From Candidatus Marimicrobium litorale (lineage in GTDB: Bacteria > Pseudomonadota > Gammaproteobacteria > Pseudomonadales > Halieaceae), in contig NZ_SHNO01000001.1 in the NCBI RefSeq assembly GCF_026262645.1, forward strand, positions 1,860,001 through 1,924,000: a stretch of DNA of 64,000 nt, written 5' to 3'. Position 1 is the first letter of the stretch. Each line of letters starts with the position of its first letter. Positions 1-9,710 of the stretch are shown in pieces. Below the pieces are notes generated by a model, which was given only the letters and a program-made list of their open reading frames with translations, did no database searches and had not been told where the DNA came from. A program made the translations under genes and the position numbers.

Positions 1-281
1 AAGCGTGTCTCGCCTTCCTTCGGCTCCACCACAAACTCATCCAGTGTCCATTGCGCGACTGCCGCCTTGGGCTTACGGGAACGACGACGCTTGCGGCCAT
101 TGTTGGCAGACGTCGAGGTACCCTCGCGGCGCGCATGCTCCACTGCTGCGCCCCTGACAGACGTTTCATCGCGGGGGGGCTGGCCGACACTCGCAGACGC
201 GGCGCCAGAGCCGGATGGGGAGGTCGGCTTTGGCGCAGCCTCACCCTTGCCCGAGAGGCGGTTAACTAGGTTCTTGATCAA
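1..281 (-). CDS. rhlB: ATP-dependent RNA helicase RhlB, N-terminal part (cut by window edge)
   Basis: The minus strand is open from a TTG at 281 to the left window edge. The product begins MIKNLVNRLSGKGEA, followed by a low-complexity Ala/Ser/Pro segment, a basic stretch (RKRRRSRKPK) and then WTLDEFVVEPKEGETR. That last segment matches the sequence just before the helicase core in Pseudomonas-type RhlB, a DEAD-box RNA helicase that works with the RNA degradosome. The core itself lies outside the window. The TTG start is chosen because AAGGGA lies 9 nt upstream and no ATG or GTG is available in frame. The call rests on the N-terminal extension only, so another DEAD-box helicase with the same extension cannot be excluded. 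Confidence 0.7.
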   Translation of the reverse strand, partial: MIKNLVNRLSGKGEAAPKPTSPSGSGAASASVGQPPRDETSVRGAAVEHARREGTSTSANNGRKRRRSRKPKAAVAQWTLDEFVVEPKEGETR

Positions 282-404
282 CGCGATGGGTCCCTTGACT
301 GCTCAAAAAGTGCGCTAGTCTACCACCTTGTGGAACAAAAGGGGCGGGATACTGCAGGCGTATGGCCACCGCAATGGCACCGGCGGTGACGGCAACGAGC
401 CCGG

Positions 405-1004
405 TCAGCGACCGGACGGCCACAATCGTGCCAGAAAATAGTCCACGCTGGTGTAACGACCACCACCGGTAAAAAGCAGGGCGAACAGCATCAGAAGATA
501 CGTCACACCGAATTCAATCCCGTTGTTCAGGATGACAAATTTTCCCTTTTCGGTCAGCCATGAGTAATTGCCATGCTCGCGCAGTATCTCATTCGCCGCA
601 CCGAGCCGGACGGCAACCTCCTGGGAACTTGAATCTGCGATGGCGGGCCAGCCGTTGGGCCAATGCACTGCAAAAATTGCCACCAGCATGGTCACCATCA
701 GGGGAATACTGATCCAACGCGTCGCCAAGCCCAACAGCAGCAGCAAAGCACCGATCGCCTCCGTGTAAGCGGCAAGGTGCGCCATCAGCCAGGGCATCGG
801 AAGCCCCAGGCCCCAATCGGGATTGCCAAACCACTCAATCGTGTTATCCATACCGGCGATTTTCTGTGTCCCTGCCATCCAGAAGATCGGCACGAGGTAC
901 AGCCGCAGCGCCAATGGCGCAAGCCCGTCTGCGTAACGCAACCTGGAAAAAAGCGCGTTGTGAATTCCGTAATAAGCCCTTGCGATAGCGTCCATAGATT
1001 TCAC
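405..1004 (-). CDS. DoxX family membrane protein
   Basis: A 199-aa hydrophobic protein with about four membrane segments (near residues 30-48, 75-95, 98-115 and 165-182). The N-terminal part (APLALRLYLVPIFWMAGTQKI) and the AYTEAIGALLLLLGLATRW segment are typical of the DoxX/DoxD family. These are small inner-membrane proteins linked in some bacteria to quinone or thiosulfate redox chemistry and oxidative stress, but most members have no assigned role. It lies alone between the helicase gene and moeB, all on the minus strand, and may be transcribed separately. The family call is confident; a specific function is not supported. Confidence 0.8.
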   Translation of the reverse strand: MKSMDAIARAYYGIHNALFSRLRYADGLAPLALRLYLVPIFWMAGTQKIAGMDNTIEWFGNPDWGLGLPMPWLMAHLAAYTEAIGALLLLLGLATRWISIPLMVTMLVAIFAVHWPNGWPAIADSSSQEVAVRLGAANEILREHGNYSWLTEKGKFVILNNGIEFGVTYLLMLFALLFTGGGRYTSVDYFLARLWPSGR

Positions 1005-1069
1005 CTCAGGTGTTTGTTACGGCTGTGACCACCATTATGACGCAAAGGTTTCGCCTCAGGTGGTTATTT

Positions 1070-1825
1070 TTACGGATTGAGGTGGGCGCAGTCGGGACAA
1101 TCCTGCCGGGGTGCGAGCGCTAGTTGTCGGATATCCATTGTGCGCAAATCCATCACCAGCAGCTTACCCCGCAGCGTAACGCCAAAACCCGTCAACACCT
1201 TCACCGCCTCCATCGCGAGCAGCGATCCAATCACTCCCACCAAAGGTGCCAGCACACCGCTTTCGCTGCAACTCAGCGCGGTCTTCTCTCCGGACTCGGT
1301 GTAAAGACAGCGGTAACAGGGACCTCCGCGGGCCGGGTCGAACAATGCCAGCTGCCCCTCGGTACGCACTGCCGCTGCCGACAGCAGTGGCACGCCTGCA
1401 GCAATGCAGGCCCGGTTCAATGCAAACCGCGCCGGGTAGTTATCCGTCGCATCCAGCACCAGATCGACGCGAGATACCAGCGCACCCATCGCCGCTGACG
1501 TCAGCCGCGTTTCAATCGCCTCCGCCTTTATCTCCTGGTTGAGGGCCGACACCGCCTCGACGGCGGACCGTGCCTTGTTAGCGCCTATATCTCGCTCACC
1601 GTGCGCAACCTGCCGCTGCAGGTTACCCAGTTCCACATGATCACCATCGGCGAGCAATAGCTCACCGACGCCGGCGGCACCAAGATACAAAGCGGCGGGA
1701 CAGCCGAGGCCACCGAGGCCAACGATCAACACGCGCGCTGCCAGCAAACGCTCCTGCCCGGCAATGTCGAACTCCGGCAACAGCAACTGTCGGTTGTAGC
1801 GCAATAACTGCTTATCCGACAGCAT
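1070..1825 (-). CDS. moeB: Molybdopterin-synthase adenylyltransferase MoeB / ThiF-HesA family
   Basis: A 251-aa E1-like adenylyltransferase that activates the C-terminal glycine of a small sulfur-carrier protein (MoaD, or ThiS in ThiF homologues) with ATP. It starts LSDKQLLRYNRQLLLPEFDI, the family signature, followed by the nucleotide-binding loop GLGGLGCPAALYL, DATDNYPARF and two CxxC zinc pairs (CYRC and the C-terminal CPDC). The ATG at 1825 is preferred because GGAGGA precedes it by 8 nt; a longer in-frame reading to 1933 would run far into prmC. It overlaps the prmC 3' end by 14 nt and is last in the hemA-prfA-prmC-moeB operon. Whether it serves molybdopterin or thiamine synthesis cannot be decided from sequence alone. 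Confidence 0.85.
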   Translation of the reverse strand: MLSDKQLLRYNRQLLLPEFDIAGQERLLAARVLIVGLGGLGCPAALYLGAAGVGELLLADGDHVELGNLQRQVAHGERDIGANKARSAVEAVSALNQEIKAEAIETRLTSAAMGALVSRVDLVLDATDNYPARFALNRACIAAGVPLLSAAAVRTEGQLALFDPARGGPCYRCLYTESGEKTALSCSESGVLAPLVGVIGSLLAMEAVKVLTGFGVTLRGKLLVMDLRTMDIRQLALAPRQDCPDCAHLNP

Positions 1826-2648
1826 GCCACTGTCCTCCACTGATGCGCGGCAGACCAGCGAGGTCCATACGGGTCTCCACACTGGAAAAACCCTCGCCAC
1901 GCAGCAGTGCACACACGTTATCGGCCTGCTCACAGCCGTGTTCCAGTAGCAGCCAACCCCCTTGCTTGAGGCGCGCGGGGGCCTCGTTCACCAACTGCTG
2001 AATATCATCCAGTCCACCCCCGGTGGCCACCAGTGCCTCGCGCGGCTCAAAGCGCAGGTCACCCTGTTCGAGGTGAGCGTCCTGCGAGTCAATGTAGGGC
2101 GGGTTGGACAACAGCACGTCAAAACGCTCGCCATCGAGCGCATCAAACCAATCCGACTCGCGAAAATCGACGCGGTCCAGTTGCAAGCTGGCGGCATTGG
2201 CTCGCGCCACACACAAGGCCGCCGCACTGCGATCGACAGCAAGTAGCTGCCAGTCAGGACGCTCACTGGCAACGGCCAGAGCAATCGCACCGGACCCTGT
2301 GCCCAGGTCGAGGACACGAGCGTCATGCGGCGCATCGAGCTCGAGGGCCCAGGCCACGAGGGTTTCCGTATCGGGACGGGGAATCAGTGTCGCGCTGTTG
2401 ACGCTCAGGCGCAGTGACCAGAACTCGCGAGTGCCCGTCAGGTACGCCACGGGCTGCCCAGCCTGACGCTCTGTCAACAACGCCCTGTAGTGCGCGGTGT
2501 ATTCGGGCGCTACGGTTTCTTCAGGCCATGTATAGAGCCAGGCCCTCGGCTTGCCGAGGCAGTGACACAACAGGATTTCTGCATCGCGAGACGGACTGGC
2601 GCCCGGTAATTCCGAGCCGGCGAGCAGTAATTCCCGCACCGTCGGCAT
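1812..2648 (-). CDS. prmC: Peptide chain release factor N5-glutamine methyltransferase
   Basis: A 278-aa SAM-dependent methyltransferase that methylates the glutamine of the GGQ motif in release factors. The SAM loop DLGTGSG is at residues 114-120 and the catalytic NPPY motif at 182-185; the N-terminal helical domain has the usual size. The gene lies directly downstream of its substrate gene prfA: the prfA stop and prmC start share one base (TGATG), so the two are probably translationally coupled. It was formerly called HemK because of its position in the hemA operon, which is retained here. Length and motifs are complete. Confidence 0.95.
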   Translation of the reverse strand: MPTVRELLLAGSELPGASPSRDAEILLCHCLGKPRAWLYTWPEETVAPEYTAHYRALLTERQAGQPVAYLTGTREFWSLRLSVNSATLIPRPDTETLVAWALELDAPHDARVLDLGTGSGAIALAVASERPDWQLLAVDRSAAALCVARANAASLQLDRVDFRESDWFDALDGERFDVLLSNPPYIDSQDAHLEQGDLRFEPREALVATGGGLDDIQQLVNEAPARLKQGGWLLLEHGCEQADNVCALLRGEGFSSVETRMDLAGLPRISGGQWHAVG

Positions 2649-3733
2649 CAGGACTCTGACAGGGCTGCCAGCTGGTCTGCCTGGTATTCCTGGCGAAGGG
2701 GCTCCACCACCTCATCAAGCTCACCCGATATCACCTCCTCGAGCTTGTACAAGGTCAGGTTAATACGATGATCGGTCAGGCGTCCCTGCGGAAAATTATA
2801 GGTGCGAATGCGGTCAGAGCGATCACCGGTACCCACCAGATTGCGGCGCACCTCAGCCTGCTCACTGGCTTGCTTGTCCTGCGCGCTACTCAACAGTTTC
2901 GCTTGTAGTAGTGACATAGCGCGGGCACGGTTCTTGTGCTGTGAGCGCTCGTCCTGACACTCCACCACGATGCCGCTGGGCAGGTGGGTCAGGCGCACCG
3001 CAGAGTCCGTTTTATTGACATGCTGCCCTCCGGCACCGGAGGCCCTGAAGGTATCGACGCGCAGATCGCCCTTGTTGATCTCCACCTCGTCTACGGTCTC
3101 CGCCTCAGGCATCACCGCTACCGTGCAGGCCGACGTATGTATGCGACCCTGGGATTCCGTCTCTGGCACGCGCTGCACACGGTGCGCACCCGATTCAAAT
3201 TTCAAACGGGCGTAAACATCACGTCCCTCAACACGGGTTATGATTTCTTTATAACCACCATGATCGCCGGGACGCTCCGAGAGAACCTCCACCGTCCACC
3301 CCTTGTTCTCGCCATAACGGGAGTACATGCGGAACAAATCGCCAGAAAATATCGCTGCCTCATCACCGCCGGTACCCGCACGAATCTCCAAAAACACGTT
3401 GTGCGAATCATTCGGATCACGCGGCAAAAGCAGAGTCTGCAGCGCCAGCTCCAGCTCCCCTATGCGCTCGGTACCGCTGTCCAGCTCTTCCCTGGCCAGC
3501 TCGCGGACGCCCCCATCCTCGTCGTCCAGCATCTGGCGCGCTTCCTCGGTATCGGACTTCACTGAGCGGTACTGCGTATAGCAATCCACTACGGGCTGCA
3601 GCTCGGCATATTCACGCGACAAATCCCGAAAGCGGTTTTGATCCGAAATGATTTCACTGTCACCGAGCAACGCCGATACCTCTTCATGCCGGTCGGTGAG
3701 TGTTTCCAGCTTGCCAAGAAGAGAAGCTTTCAT
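2648..3733 (-). CDS. prfA: Peptide chain release factor 1 (RF1)
   Basis: A 361-aa class I release factor that ends translation at UAA and UAG. The hydrolysis motif GGQ is at residues 235-237 (within [12 protein letters not shown]), and the stop-codon reading tripeptide is P190-E191-T192, a PxT variant of the PAT seen in E. coli. PxT, rather than SPF, identifies RF1 and not RF2. Full family length. The start overlaps the hemA stop as ATGA and the 3' end overlaps prmC as TGATG, so hemA, prfA and prmC form a tightly coupled set. Confidence 0.97.
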   Translation of the reverse strand: MKASLLGKLETLTDRHEEVSALLGDSEIISDQNRFRDLSREYAELQPVVDCYTQYRSVKSDTEEARQMLDDEDGGVRELAREELDSGTERIGELELALQTLLLPRDPNDSHNVFLEIRAGTGGDEAAIFSGDLFRMYSRYGENKGWTVEVLSERPGDHGGYKEIITRVEGRDVYARLKFESGAHRVQRVPETESQGRIHTSACTVAVMPEAETVDEVEINKGDLRVDTFRASGAGGQHVNKTDSAVRLTHLPSGIVVECQDERSQHKNRARAMSLLQAKLLSSAQDKQASEQAEVRRNLVGTGDRSDRIRTYNFPQGRLTDHRINLTLYKLEEVISGELDEVVEPLRQEYQADQLAALSES

Positions 3734-5091
3734 TGCAGGGTTCGCGGCGTGTTTTTGACGGCAGTCGGGGGAAGCTCTATGTCTGAGTTGTCCTGCCCGC
3801 TGACAGTACTTGCAGATGAGGACTCGTTCTCAAGGCCCAACAGCTGACGGGCATGATCGACGAGATCCTGTCGCCCCTTGGCGCCGGCCTGTTTGAGACC
3901 CGCTGTCGGCGCGTGAATCAATTTATTGGTGACCGCCCGCGACAACTGCTCCAGCACAACGCGAGAATCGTCGCCGCGTGCCAGTGCCCGCTGGGCGCGC
4001 TGCAGTTCCAGTGTGCGCACCTGCTCCGCCATCGCGCGGTACTCCTTGACTGTATCTACAGCGACCAGACCACGCTCCTCCTCCATGTATTGCTGCACAC
4101 CCTCCTCGATGATGGTATCCGCCTTGCGTGCCTCGCTGCTGCGGCTGCGCAGATTTTCATCCACGATTTCCCGCAGGTCATCGACGCAGTAGAGATAAAC
4201 GTCTGATAACTCTCCCACCTGCGACTCAATATCCCGCGGTACCGCGAGGTCGATCATTAGCCAGGGGCGGTGCTTGCGTCCCTTCAGGGCCTGCTCCACC
4301 GCCCCTTTACCGAGAATAGGTAACTGACTGGCCGTGGAGGTGATCACGATATCGACGCCAGACAGGTGCCTCGGAATATCCGACAACAGCACCGCCTCCG
4401 CGCCAAACTTTTGCGCTAGCTCCCTGGCGCGGTCGAGGGTGCGATTGGCGATAACAATCTCACTGAGGCCTGCGCCCACGAGGTGTCTGGCCACCAGCTC
4501 TATGGTTTCACCGGCACCCACCAACAGCGCACTGCAACCATTCAGCGCGGAGAAGATATGCCCGGCGAGGTCGACCGCTGCATACGCCACCGACACCGGA
4601 TTTTCACCAATCGCCGTATCGGTTCGCACGCGCTTTGACAGGGCGAACACCCGCTGGAATATACGACCCAGTTCGCTACCCACTGTGCCGGCCTCTAGCG
4701 CCACGGCATACGCGGACTTCAGCTGCCCGAAAATCTGTGGCTCTCCCAACACCATGGAATCGAGTCCACTGGCAACCTGCACCAAATGACGCAGAGCATC
4801 GTTGCCCTGATGGTGATAGGCGCTGTGATGCAACTCGTCGAAGGACAGGTGGTGATAGCTCACCATCCACTGCACCACCTTCATCACCCGGTCTGTCGTG
4901 GGCGTATTGTCCGGCACGATGGCGTACAGTTCGGTGCGGTTACACGTTGACAGGATAACGGCCTCATCGAGGCCTGCCTGATCGCACACCTCTACGAGCG
5001 CCTCCGCCACCTGTTCCGGGGCAAAGGCAACACGCTCGCGTAAATCGACGGCGGCAGAATTGTGGTTAATTCCCAATGCGATCAGATTCAT
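3730..5091 (-). CDS. hemA: Glutamyl-tRNA reductase
   Basis: A 453-aa NADPH-dependent enzyme that reduces glutamyl-tRNA(Glu) to glutamate-1-semialdehyde, the first committed step of the C5 haem/tetrapyrrole pathway. The N-terminal [13 protein letters not shown] and the catalytic cysteine C50 in [10 protein letters not shown] are present, as is the Rossmann segment [13 protein letters not shown] near residue 187. The C-terminal dimerisation region is complete and slightly extended with a Ser-rich tail. First gene of the leftward operon, divergent from the TPR lipoprotein gene across about 230 bp. A TAAAAT at 5170-5175 on the minus strand could be the -10 of its promoter, but no good -35 is visible. 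Confidence 0.96.
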   Translation of the reverse strand: MNLIALGINHNSAAVDLRERVAFAPEQVAEALVEVCDQAGLDEAVILSTCNRTELYAIVPDNTPTTDRVMKVVQWMVSYHHLSFDELHHSAYHHQGNDALRHLVQVASGLDSMVLGEPQIFGQLKSAYAVALEAGTVGSELGRIFQRVFALSKRVRTDTAIGENPVSVAYAAVDLAGHIFSALNGCSALLVGAGETIELVARHLVGAGLSEIVIANRTLDRARELAQKFGAEAVLLSDIPRHLSGVDIVITSTASQLPILGKGAVEQALKGRKHRPWLMIDLAVPRDIESQVGELSDVYLYCVDDLREIVDENLRSRSSEARKADTIIEEGVQQYMEEERGLVAVDTVKEYRAMAEQVRTLELQRAQRALARGDDSRVVLEQLSRAVTNKLIHAPTAGLKQAGAKGRQDLVDHARQLLGLENESSSASTVSGQDNSDIELPPTAVKNTPRTLQ

Positions 5092-5318
5092 GTTGGAGCG
5101 ATGGCCTCCCCTGCACCGGTAGGTCGACTCCGCTAACAGGTAACGCAGAGTCTTTCGAAAATCCCCTCGATTTTAGCAAGTTACGCGCGAAATAACATTG
5201 TCTTGAAAAAATGCGCCGACGCGAGTCCCCCAGTAGGGCCGGGTTCGTTAGGTTTAGCTGTCGGTCTGTGTCATCATACTTGTTCGCTCAACGCTCGGTT
5301 GTCCCTGTCTTGCTTACC

Positions 5319-7076
5319 ATGTCTCGACTACAGACCCTCGCACTGGCCTACGCGCTGCTGACCGCCTGTGTGGGGCAACCCGATGCGCCGGTCGATAATG
5401 CAGCCGCGCCGCCCCACACTGAGCCACACAACACGCTTGTTCCAGAGCGGCCAATACCAGCGGACAGCCTCTACCCGCTGCTGGTTGCAGAATTCGCCCT
5501 GCGACAGGGTGAATACGATACGGCTATGGACAATTATATGGAGCAGTCTGCGCTCCTCAAGGATTCTGGCGTAAGTGCCCACACCACCCATCTGACCCAG
5601 TTCCTGCAACGGGGTGACGATGCACTGCGCTCGGCTACCTTGTGGGTGGAACTGGATCCGGACAATGCAGAGGCAAACAATACCCTTGCGGAATTACTGG
5701 TTATGCAACGCAGGACGGTCGAGGCATTGCCTTACCTTGCGACGGTGGAGCGCACCGACGGCACCGCTAATTTCCCGATGGTGATCAAAGGCTACAACCA
5801 GCTGGACAGCGAGCAACAAGACGCATTAGGCCTGCAGATCGATGCGTTGACCGAAGAATTCCCCGGCAATGTCCGCCTGTTGTTCACCCGGGCCGTGCTG
5901 TACGAAGAAGAACAACAGCAAGATAAGGCGCTCGCCGCGCTGGATAGCCTGTTCAAGGCTGACGCCAACAACATACCGGGGCTGGTTCTGGAGGCGCGCA
6001 TTCTGATCGAGCAGGAGGAGAAAAACCCATTCACGCGTCTGGAAAAAGCACTGCGAGCCAACCCTGAAGACGTTCAACTACGACTGCAATACGCGGGGCT
6101 ACTTACCGCAACCGATATGAATGCTGCTCGCGAGCAGTTTGAAACGCTGACCGCGCAGGTGCCAGGGGACGCGAATCTGCTGTTTTCGCTGGCGCTGATC
6201 TGCCAGGAGATCGGGGACGATAAGGCCGCCCGGGACTACCTCCTACAAGTCGTGAGACAGGGCGAACGCGCCAACGAAGCCTACTTCTATCTCGCCAGAA
6301 TGGCGGAAGATTTGGGGCAAATGGACAATGCGGTGATCTATTACATGGCGATTACCAACAGCGAGCACTACCTGCCCGCCACCGGACGCATAGGCCAGAT
6401 ACTGACCGAGGGCGGTCGAACGGACACCCGCCGCCGCTGGTTCGCGCAGCAGCGCCAGACAAACCCTCAACTGAGCGCTCACCTTTACGGACTGGAGGCG
6501 GAGATTCTCGCTAAACACGGTCTTGTACAGAGCGCCATAGAGCTTCTGAACCAGGCACTTTCCGCACTGCCCGACAACCGCTCACTGCTCTATGCAAGAG
6601 CGATGCTGTATGCGCAAGACAACGCACTGGTTGCAATGGAGCGCGACCTGCGCGCGATTATCAAGATCGATCCGGAAAACGCCACTGCCCTCAACGCGCT
6701 GGGCTACACACTGGCCGACCAGACCACCCGCTATGAGGAAGCGCTGGACCTCATATCACAAGCCCTCGCCCTGGAGCCCGATGAGCCTGCCATTCTCGAC
6801 AGTATGGGCTGGGTCCTGTTTCGCATCGGCCGTCTAGACGAATCACTGGAATACCTGCTTAGAGCCTATACCGAGTTCAACGATGCGGAAATCGCTGCTC
6901 ACCTGGCCGAGGTTCTGTGGGCGCGGGGTGACACGGAAGCGGCAAGGAACATATGGCAGGACGCACTGCAGCGCGAACCCGGTCACCCGATACTTGTGAA
7001 CACGCTTGAGCGCCTCGGTATCGATGCCACCTTCAACTCATCCACCGCGGAAGAGCCCGATGAGCAACTACCGTAG
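5319..7076 (+). CDS. TPR-repeat outer-membrane-type lipoprotein
   Basis: The 585-aa product begins MSRLQTLALAYALLTAC, a signal peptide with lipobox LTAC, so the mature protein should be lipid-anchored. The start at 5319 is chosen because the open frame above it (to 5211) is Arg-rich and would bury the signal. The rest is almost entirely tetratricopeptide-like helices, with recognisable TPRs near the C-terminus (ALNALGYTLADQTTRYEEAL, AILDSMGWVLFRIGRLDESL). It is the counterpart of the TPR gene that sits between hemA and lolB in Pseudomonas. TPR lipoproteins usually scaffold envelope complexes, but no partner is visible. The 3' end overlaps lolB by 17 nt. Confidence 0.88.
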   Translation: MSRLQTLALAYALLTACVGQPDAPVDNAAAPPHTEPHNTLVPERPIPADSLYPLLVAEFALRQGEYDTAMDNYMEQSALLKDSGVSAHTTHLTQFLQRGDDALRSATLWVELDPDNAEANNTLAELLVMQRRTVEALPYLATVERTDGTANFPMVIKGYNQLDSEQQDALGLQIDALTEEFPGNVRLLFTRAVLYEEEQQQDKALAALDSLFKADANNIPGLVLEARILIEQEEKNPFTRLEKALRANPEDVQLRLQYAGLLTATDMNAAREQFETLTAQVPGDANLLFSLALICQEIGDDKAARDYLLQVVRQGERANEAYFYLARMAEDLGQMDNAVIYYMAITNSEHYLPATGRIGQILTEGGRTDTRRRWFAQQRQTNPQLSAHLYGLEAEILAKHGLVQSAIELLNQALSALPDNRSLLYARAMLYAQDNALVAMERDLRAIIKIDPENATALNALGYTLADQTTRYEEALDLISQALALEPDEPAILDSMGWVLFRIGRLDESLEYLLRAYTEFNDAEIAAHLAEVLWARGDTEAARNIWQDALQREPGHPILVNTLERLGIDATFNSSTAEEPDEQLP

Positions 7077-7689
7077 GCCGCCGACGTCAACGCTCCTGCC
7101 ACTCTTCCTCGTCGCGCTGACATTGGCCGGGTGTGCCGGACTGGAACGCCCCGCACAGGAGTCGGCAGGAGACTGGAACACGCACCGGCAGCAGTTGGTC
7201 AGCCTCAACCAGTGGCGTGCAGACGGCAAGGTGGCACTGCGCAGCGCACAGGGCGCAGACTCCGCCAGCCTGGTGTGGCAGCAGCGCGGCAACAACACCG
7301 ACCTCCTGTTGAGCGGACCGATTGGCTTGGGGGCTACGCGCATACAAAGTGATGGCAAACACCTCGATATCAACCGTGGCGGTGAGCTACAACGTATCGA
7401 CATTTCCAGCCCCGATGCTGTCGCCCGAGCTACCGGCTGGGACCTGCCACTGGCGGCACTACGCCACTGGCTGAAGGGGGCACCGGCACCGGACCTGGCA
7501 ATACAGGCACTTGATCTGGACCGACAACAGGGACTGCTGTTACACCTGCGTCAGGCCGGCTGGGATATCCACTATCAACACTACCGTGACTTCGACGGGC
7601 TCAGGCTGCCCACACGCCTGCACATCGAGCGCGGTCCCACAGAGGCGCGAATTCTTATCGCGCAATGGCAGTTGCCACCGGACCGATGA
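7060..7689 (+). CDS. lolB: Outer-membrane lipoprotein insertion receptor LolB
   Basis: A 209-aa lipoprotein. LolB takes lipoproteins from the periplasmic carrier LolA and inserts them into the inner leaflet of the outer membrane. The signal peptide ends at lipobox LAGC (TLAGCAGLERP); the mature part has the family pattern W...L..L..W...GKVALRS...ASLVWQQRG and a typical length. The start at 7060 lies inside the end of the TPR gene; the frame is open upstream to 7006, but that extension would precede the signal peptide. The 3' end overlaps ispE as ATGA. The position between the TPR gene and ispE is conserved in pseudomonads. Confidence 0.93.
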   Translation: MSNYRRPPTSTLLPLFLVALTLAGCAGLERPAQESAGDWNTHRQQLVSLNQWRADGKVALRSAQGADSASLVWQQRGNNTDLLLSGPIGLGATRIQSDGKHLDINRGGELQRIDISSPDAVARATGWDLPLAALRHWLKGAPAPDLAIQALDLDRQQGLLLHLRQAGWDIHYQHYRDFDGLRLPTRLHIERGPTEARILIAQWQLPPDR

Positions 7690-8516
7690 GCCGTTCTTTT
7701 TCCCTACTGTCCCCTGCCAAGCTCAACCTGTTCCTGCATATCACGGGGCGACGCCCAGACGGCTACCATGAACTGCAAACCCTGTTTCAGTTGCTGGATT
7801 GGGGAGACATTCTCACCTTTGCACCCAACGAAAGTGGCGAGGTCACCCTCGCCGGAGATGACATCGGTATACCCAACCATGACAACCTGATACTTCGGGC
7901 CGCGAGCACGCTGCGCAGGGACACGCTGGGCGCCACCATCTCTCTGCAAAAACGCATACCCGCCGGTGCGGGTCTGGGTGGAGGCAGTTCCAACGCGGCA
8001 ACCACGCTGCTGGCACTGAATCATCTGTGGAGGCTGAATCTAACCAACGAGCACCTGCGGGAAATAGGTGCAGGCCTCGGCGCGGACGTGCCAGTGTTTG
8101 TCGGCGCACGCACCGCCTGGGCCGAGGGAATAGGCGAAATTCTCTCCCCCGTGACGCTTCCGCGGCATTGGTACCTGATACTCGTGCCCGAGTGCCACGT
8201 CTCAACCGGCCAAATATTTTCCCACCGGCAATTGACACGCAACAGCAAGCCCATCACACTGGCGGCCTTTTTTGAGGGGGACTCCCGGAACGACTGCCAG
8301 AATCTGGTCAGTGAGGTTTATCCGGAAGTTGGTAAAGCCCTGAAATTATTAGATAAATTTGGATTAGCCAGACTCACAGGGACCGGCGCCTGTGCATTCG
8401 TCAGTTTCGTCAGCGAACCGGAGGCCAGGGCGGCCCAAGCGAGTTTGCCGAAAAACTGCCGAAGTATTGTTGCTGGAGGCGTGAACGAATCACGCGCGAT
8501 GGAGCATCTGGTCTGA
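7686..8516 (+). CDS. ispE: 4-diphosphocytidyl-2-C-methyl-D-erythritol kinase
   Basis: A 276-aa GHMP-superfamily kinase of the MEP pathway for isopentenyl diphosphate. It starts with the family signature SPAKLNLFLHITGRRPDGYHE, has the ATP-binding glycine-rich motif PAGAGLGGGSS at residues 92-102, and the conserved GLGADVPVF containing the catalytic aspartate. The ATG at 7686 overlaps the lolB stop (ATGA); a longer reading from 7665 would add seven residues with no homology value. Its last codon is 14 bp upstream of tRNA-Gln, so transcription may run through the tRNA. Confidence 0.95.
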   Translation: MSRSFSLLSPAKLNLFLHITGRRPDGYHELQTLFQLLDWGDILTFAPNESGEVTLAGDDIGIPNHDNLILRAASTLRRDTLGATISLQKRIPAGAGLGGGSSNAATTLLALNHLWRLNLTNEHLREIGAGLGADVPVFVGARTAWAEGIGEILSPVTLPRHWYLILVPECHVSTGQIFSHRQLTRNSKPITLAAFFEGDSRNDCQNLVSEVYPEVGKALKLLDKFGLARLTGTGACAFVSFVSEPEARAAQASLPKNCRSIVAGGVNESRAMEHLV

Positions 8517-8530
8517 TCCAGCCGAATGAT

Positions 8531-8605
8531 TGGGGTGTCGCCAAGTGGCAAGGCACCGGGTTTTGATCCCGGCATTCGCAGGTTCGAATCCTGCCACCCC
8601 AGCCA
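8531..8605 (+). tRNA. tRNA-Gln (anticodon TTG)
   Basis: A 75-nt cloverleaf with a perfect acceptor stem (TGGGGTG with CACCCCA), discriminator G and encoded CCA. The anticodon stem is CCGGG/CCCGG with loop TTTTGAT, giving anticodon TTG at 8563-8565. The T loop is TTCGAAT. It closely resembles E. coli tRNA-Gln. It lies between ispE and prs, as in pseudomonads. Confidence 0.97.
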
Positions 8606-8689
8606 CACTTGCCGCGCTATCGGCATTGCGTTGATAGCCCGGTTTTAGATACACGACATTTTGTCATTAGACCCCTGGGGTAACGCGCA

Positions 8690-9637
8690 GTGTCCTCAAA
8701 GATGATGGTATTCACGGGTAACGCCAACCCGGAACTGGCGCAAAAGGTTGCCAGTCGCCTGTACCTTGCGCTGGGTAAGGCTGATGTCGGCCGCTTCAGT
8801 GACGGCGAAACTGCCGTTGAGCTCAATGAAAACGTACGTGGCAAGGATGTTTTCATCCTGCAATCCACCTGCGCACCAACTAACGACAACCTGATGGAAC
8901 TGGTTGTCATGATCGACGCGCTGCGTCGGGCCTCGGCTACCCGCATCACCGCGGTGGTGCCCTACTTCGGCTACGCCCGTCAGGATCGCCGGGTGCGGTC
9001 CGCGCGAGTACCGATTACCGCCAAGGTCGTCGCTGACATGATGGTGGCCGTAGGCGTCGACCGTGTACTGACCGTCGACCTGCATGCCGAGCAGATACAG
9101 GGCTTTTTCCAATGCCCGGTGGACAACATCTACGGCTCGCCGGTTCTGATCGAGGACATTCTGGAGAGCCAGTACAAGGACCTCATCGTTGTATCTCCGG
9201 ATATTGGCGGCGTGGTGAGGGCAAGGGCAATAGCCAAGCAGTTGAACGAGGCAGACCTTGCCATCATCGACAAGAGGCGCCCCAAAGCAAATGAAGCCCA
9301 GGTCATGAATCTGATCGGTGAAGTAAAAGACCGCACCTGCATTTTGGTCGACGACATGGTCGATACAGCCGGCACCCTGTGCAAGGCGGCAGATGCACTG
9401 AAAGAACGGGGGGCATCTAAAGTCATCGCCTACTGCACACACCCGGTGTTATCCGGCAGTGCTATGGAGAATATCAGGAATTCCCAGCTCGATGAGCTGG
9501 TAGTAACAGACACGATTCCCCTGAGTGAGGAAGCGAAATCGATGAACAAGATTCGCCAACTGACTATTGCAGACCTGCTGGCAGAGTCCATGCGCAGGGT
9601 CTCCAATGAGGAATCCATTAGCGCGCTGTTCCAGTAA
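8690..9637 (+). CDS. prs: Ribose-phosphate pyrophosphokinase
   Basis: A 315-aa enzyme that makes PRPP from ribose-5-phosphate and ATP for nucleotide, histidine, tryptophan and NAD synthesis. Its length equals that of E. coli Prs. It begins [17 protein letters not shown], has the ATP-side [16 protein letters not shown] segment and the PRPP-binding loop [13 protein letters not shown]. The GTG start at 8690 gives the family length; an ATG at 8702 would also be possible, and neither has a strong ribosome binding site. Between tRNA-Gln and this gene there are 84 bp that may hold a promoter. Confidence 0.96.
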   Translation: MSSKMMVFTGNANPELAQKVASRLYLALGKADVGRFSDGETAVELNENVRGKDVFILQSTCAPTNDNLMELVVMIDALRRASATRITAVVPYFGYARQDRRVRSARVPITAKVVADMMVAVGVDRVLTVDLHAEQIQGFFQCPVDNIYGSPVLIEDILESQYKDLIVVSPDIGGVVRARAIAKQLNEADLAIIDKRRPKANEAQVMNLIGEVKDRTCILVDDMVDTAGTLCKAADALKERGASKVIAYCTHPVLSGSAMENIRNSQLDELVVTDTIPLSEEAKSMNKIRQLTIADLLAESMRRVSNEESISALFQ

Positions 9638-9710
9638 AGGCGGCGCATACACCAATCCGTTACCGCGTCGGTCGCAGAGGTTGTAACGGCACATCAAAGG
9701 AGTCCAGACC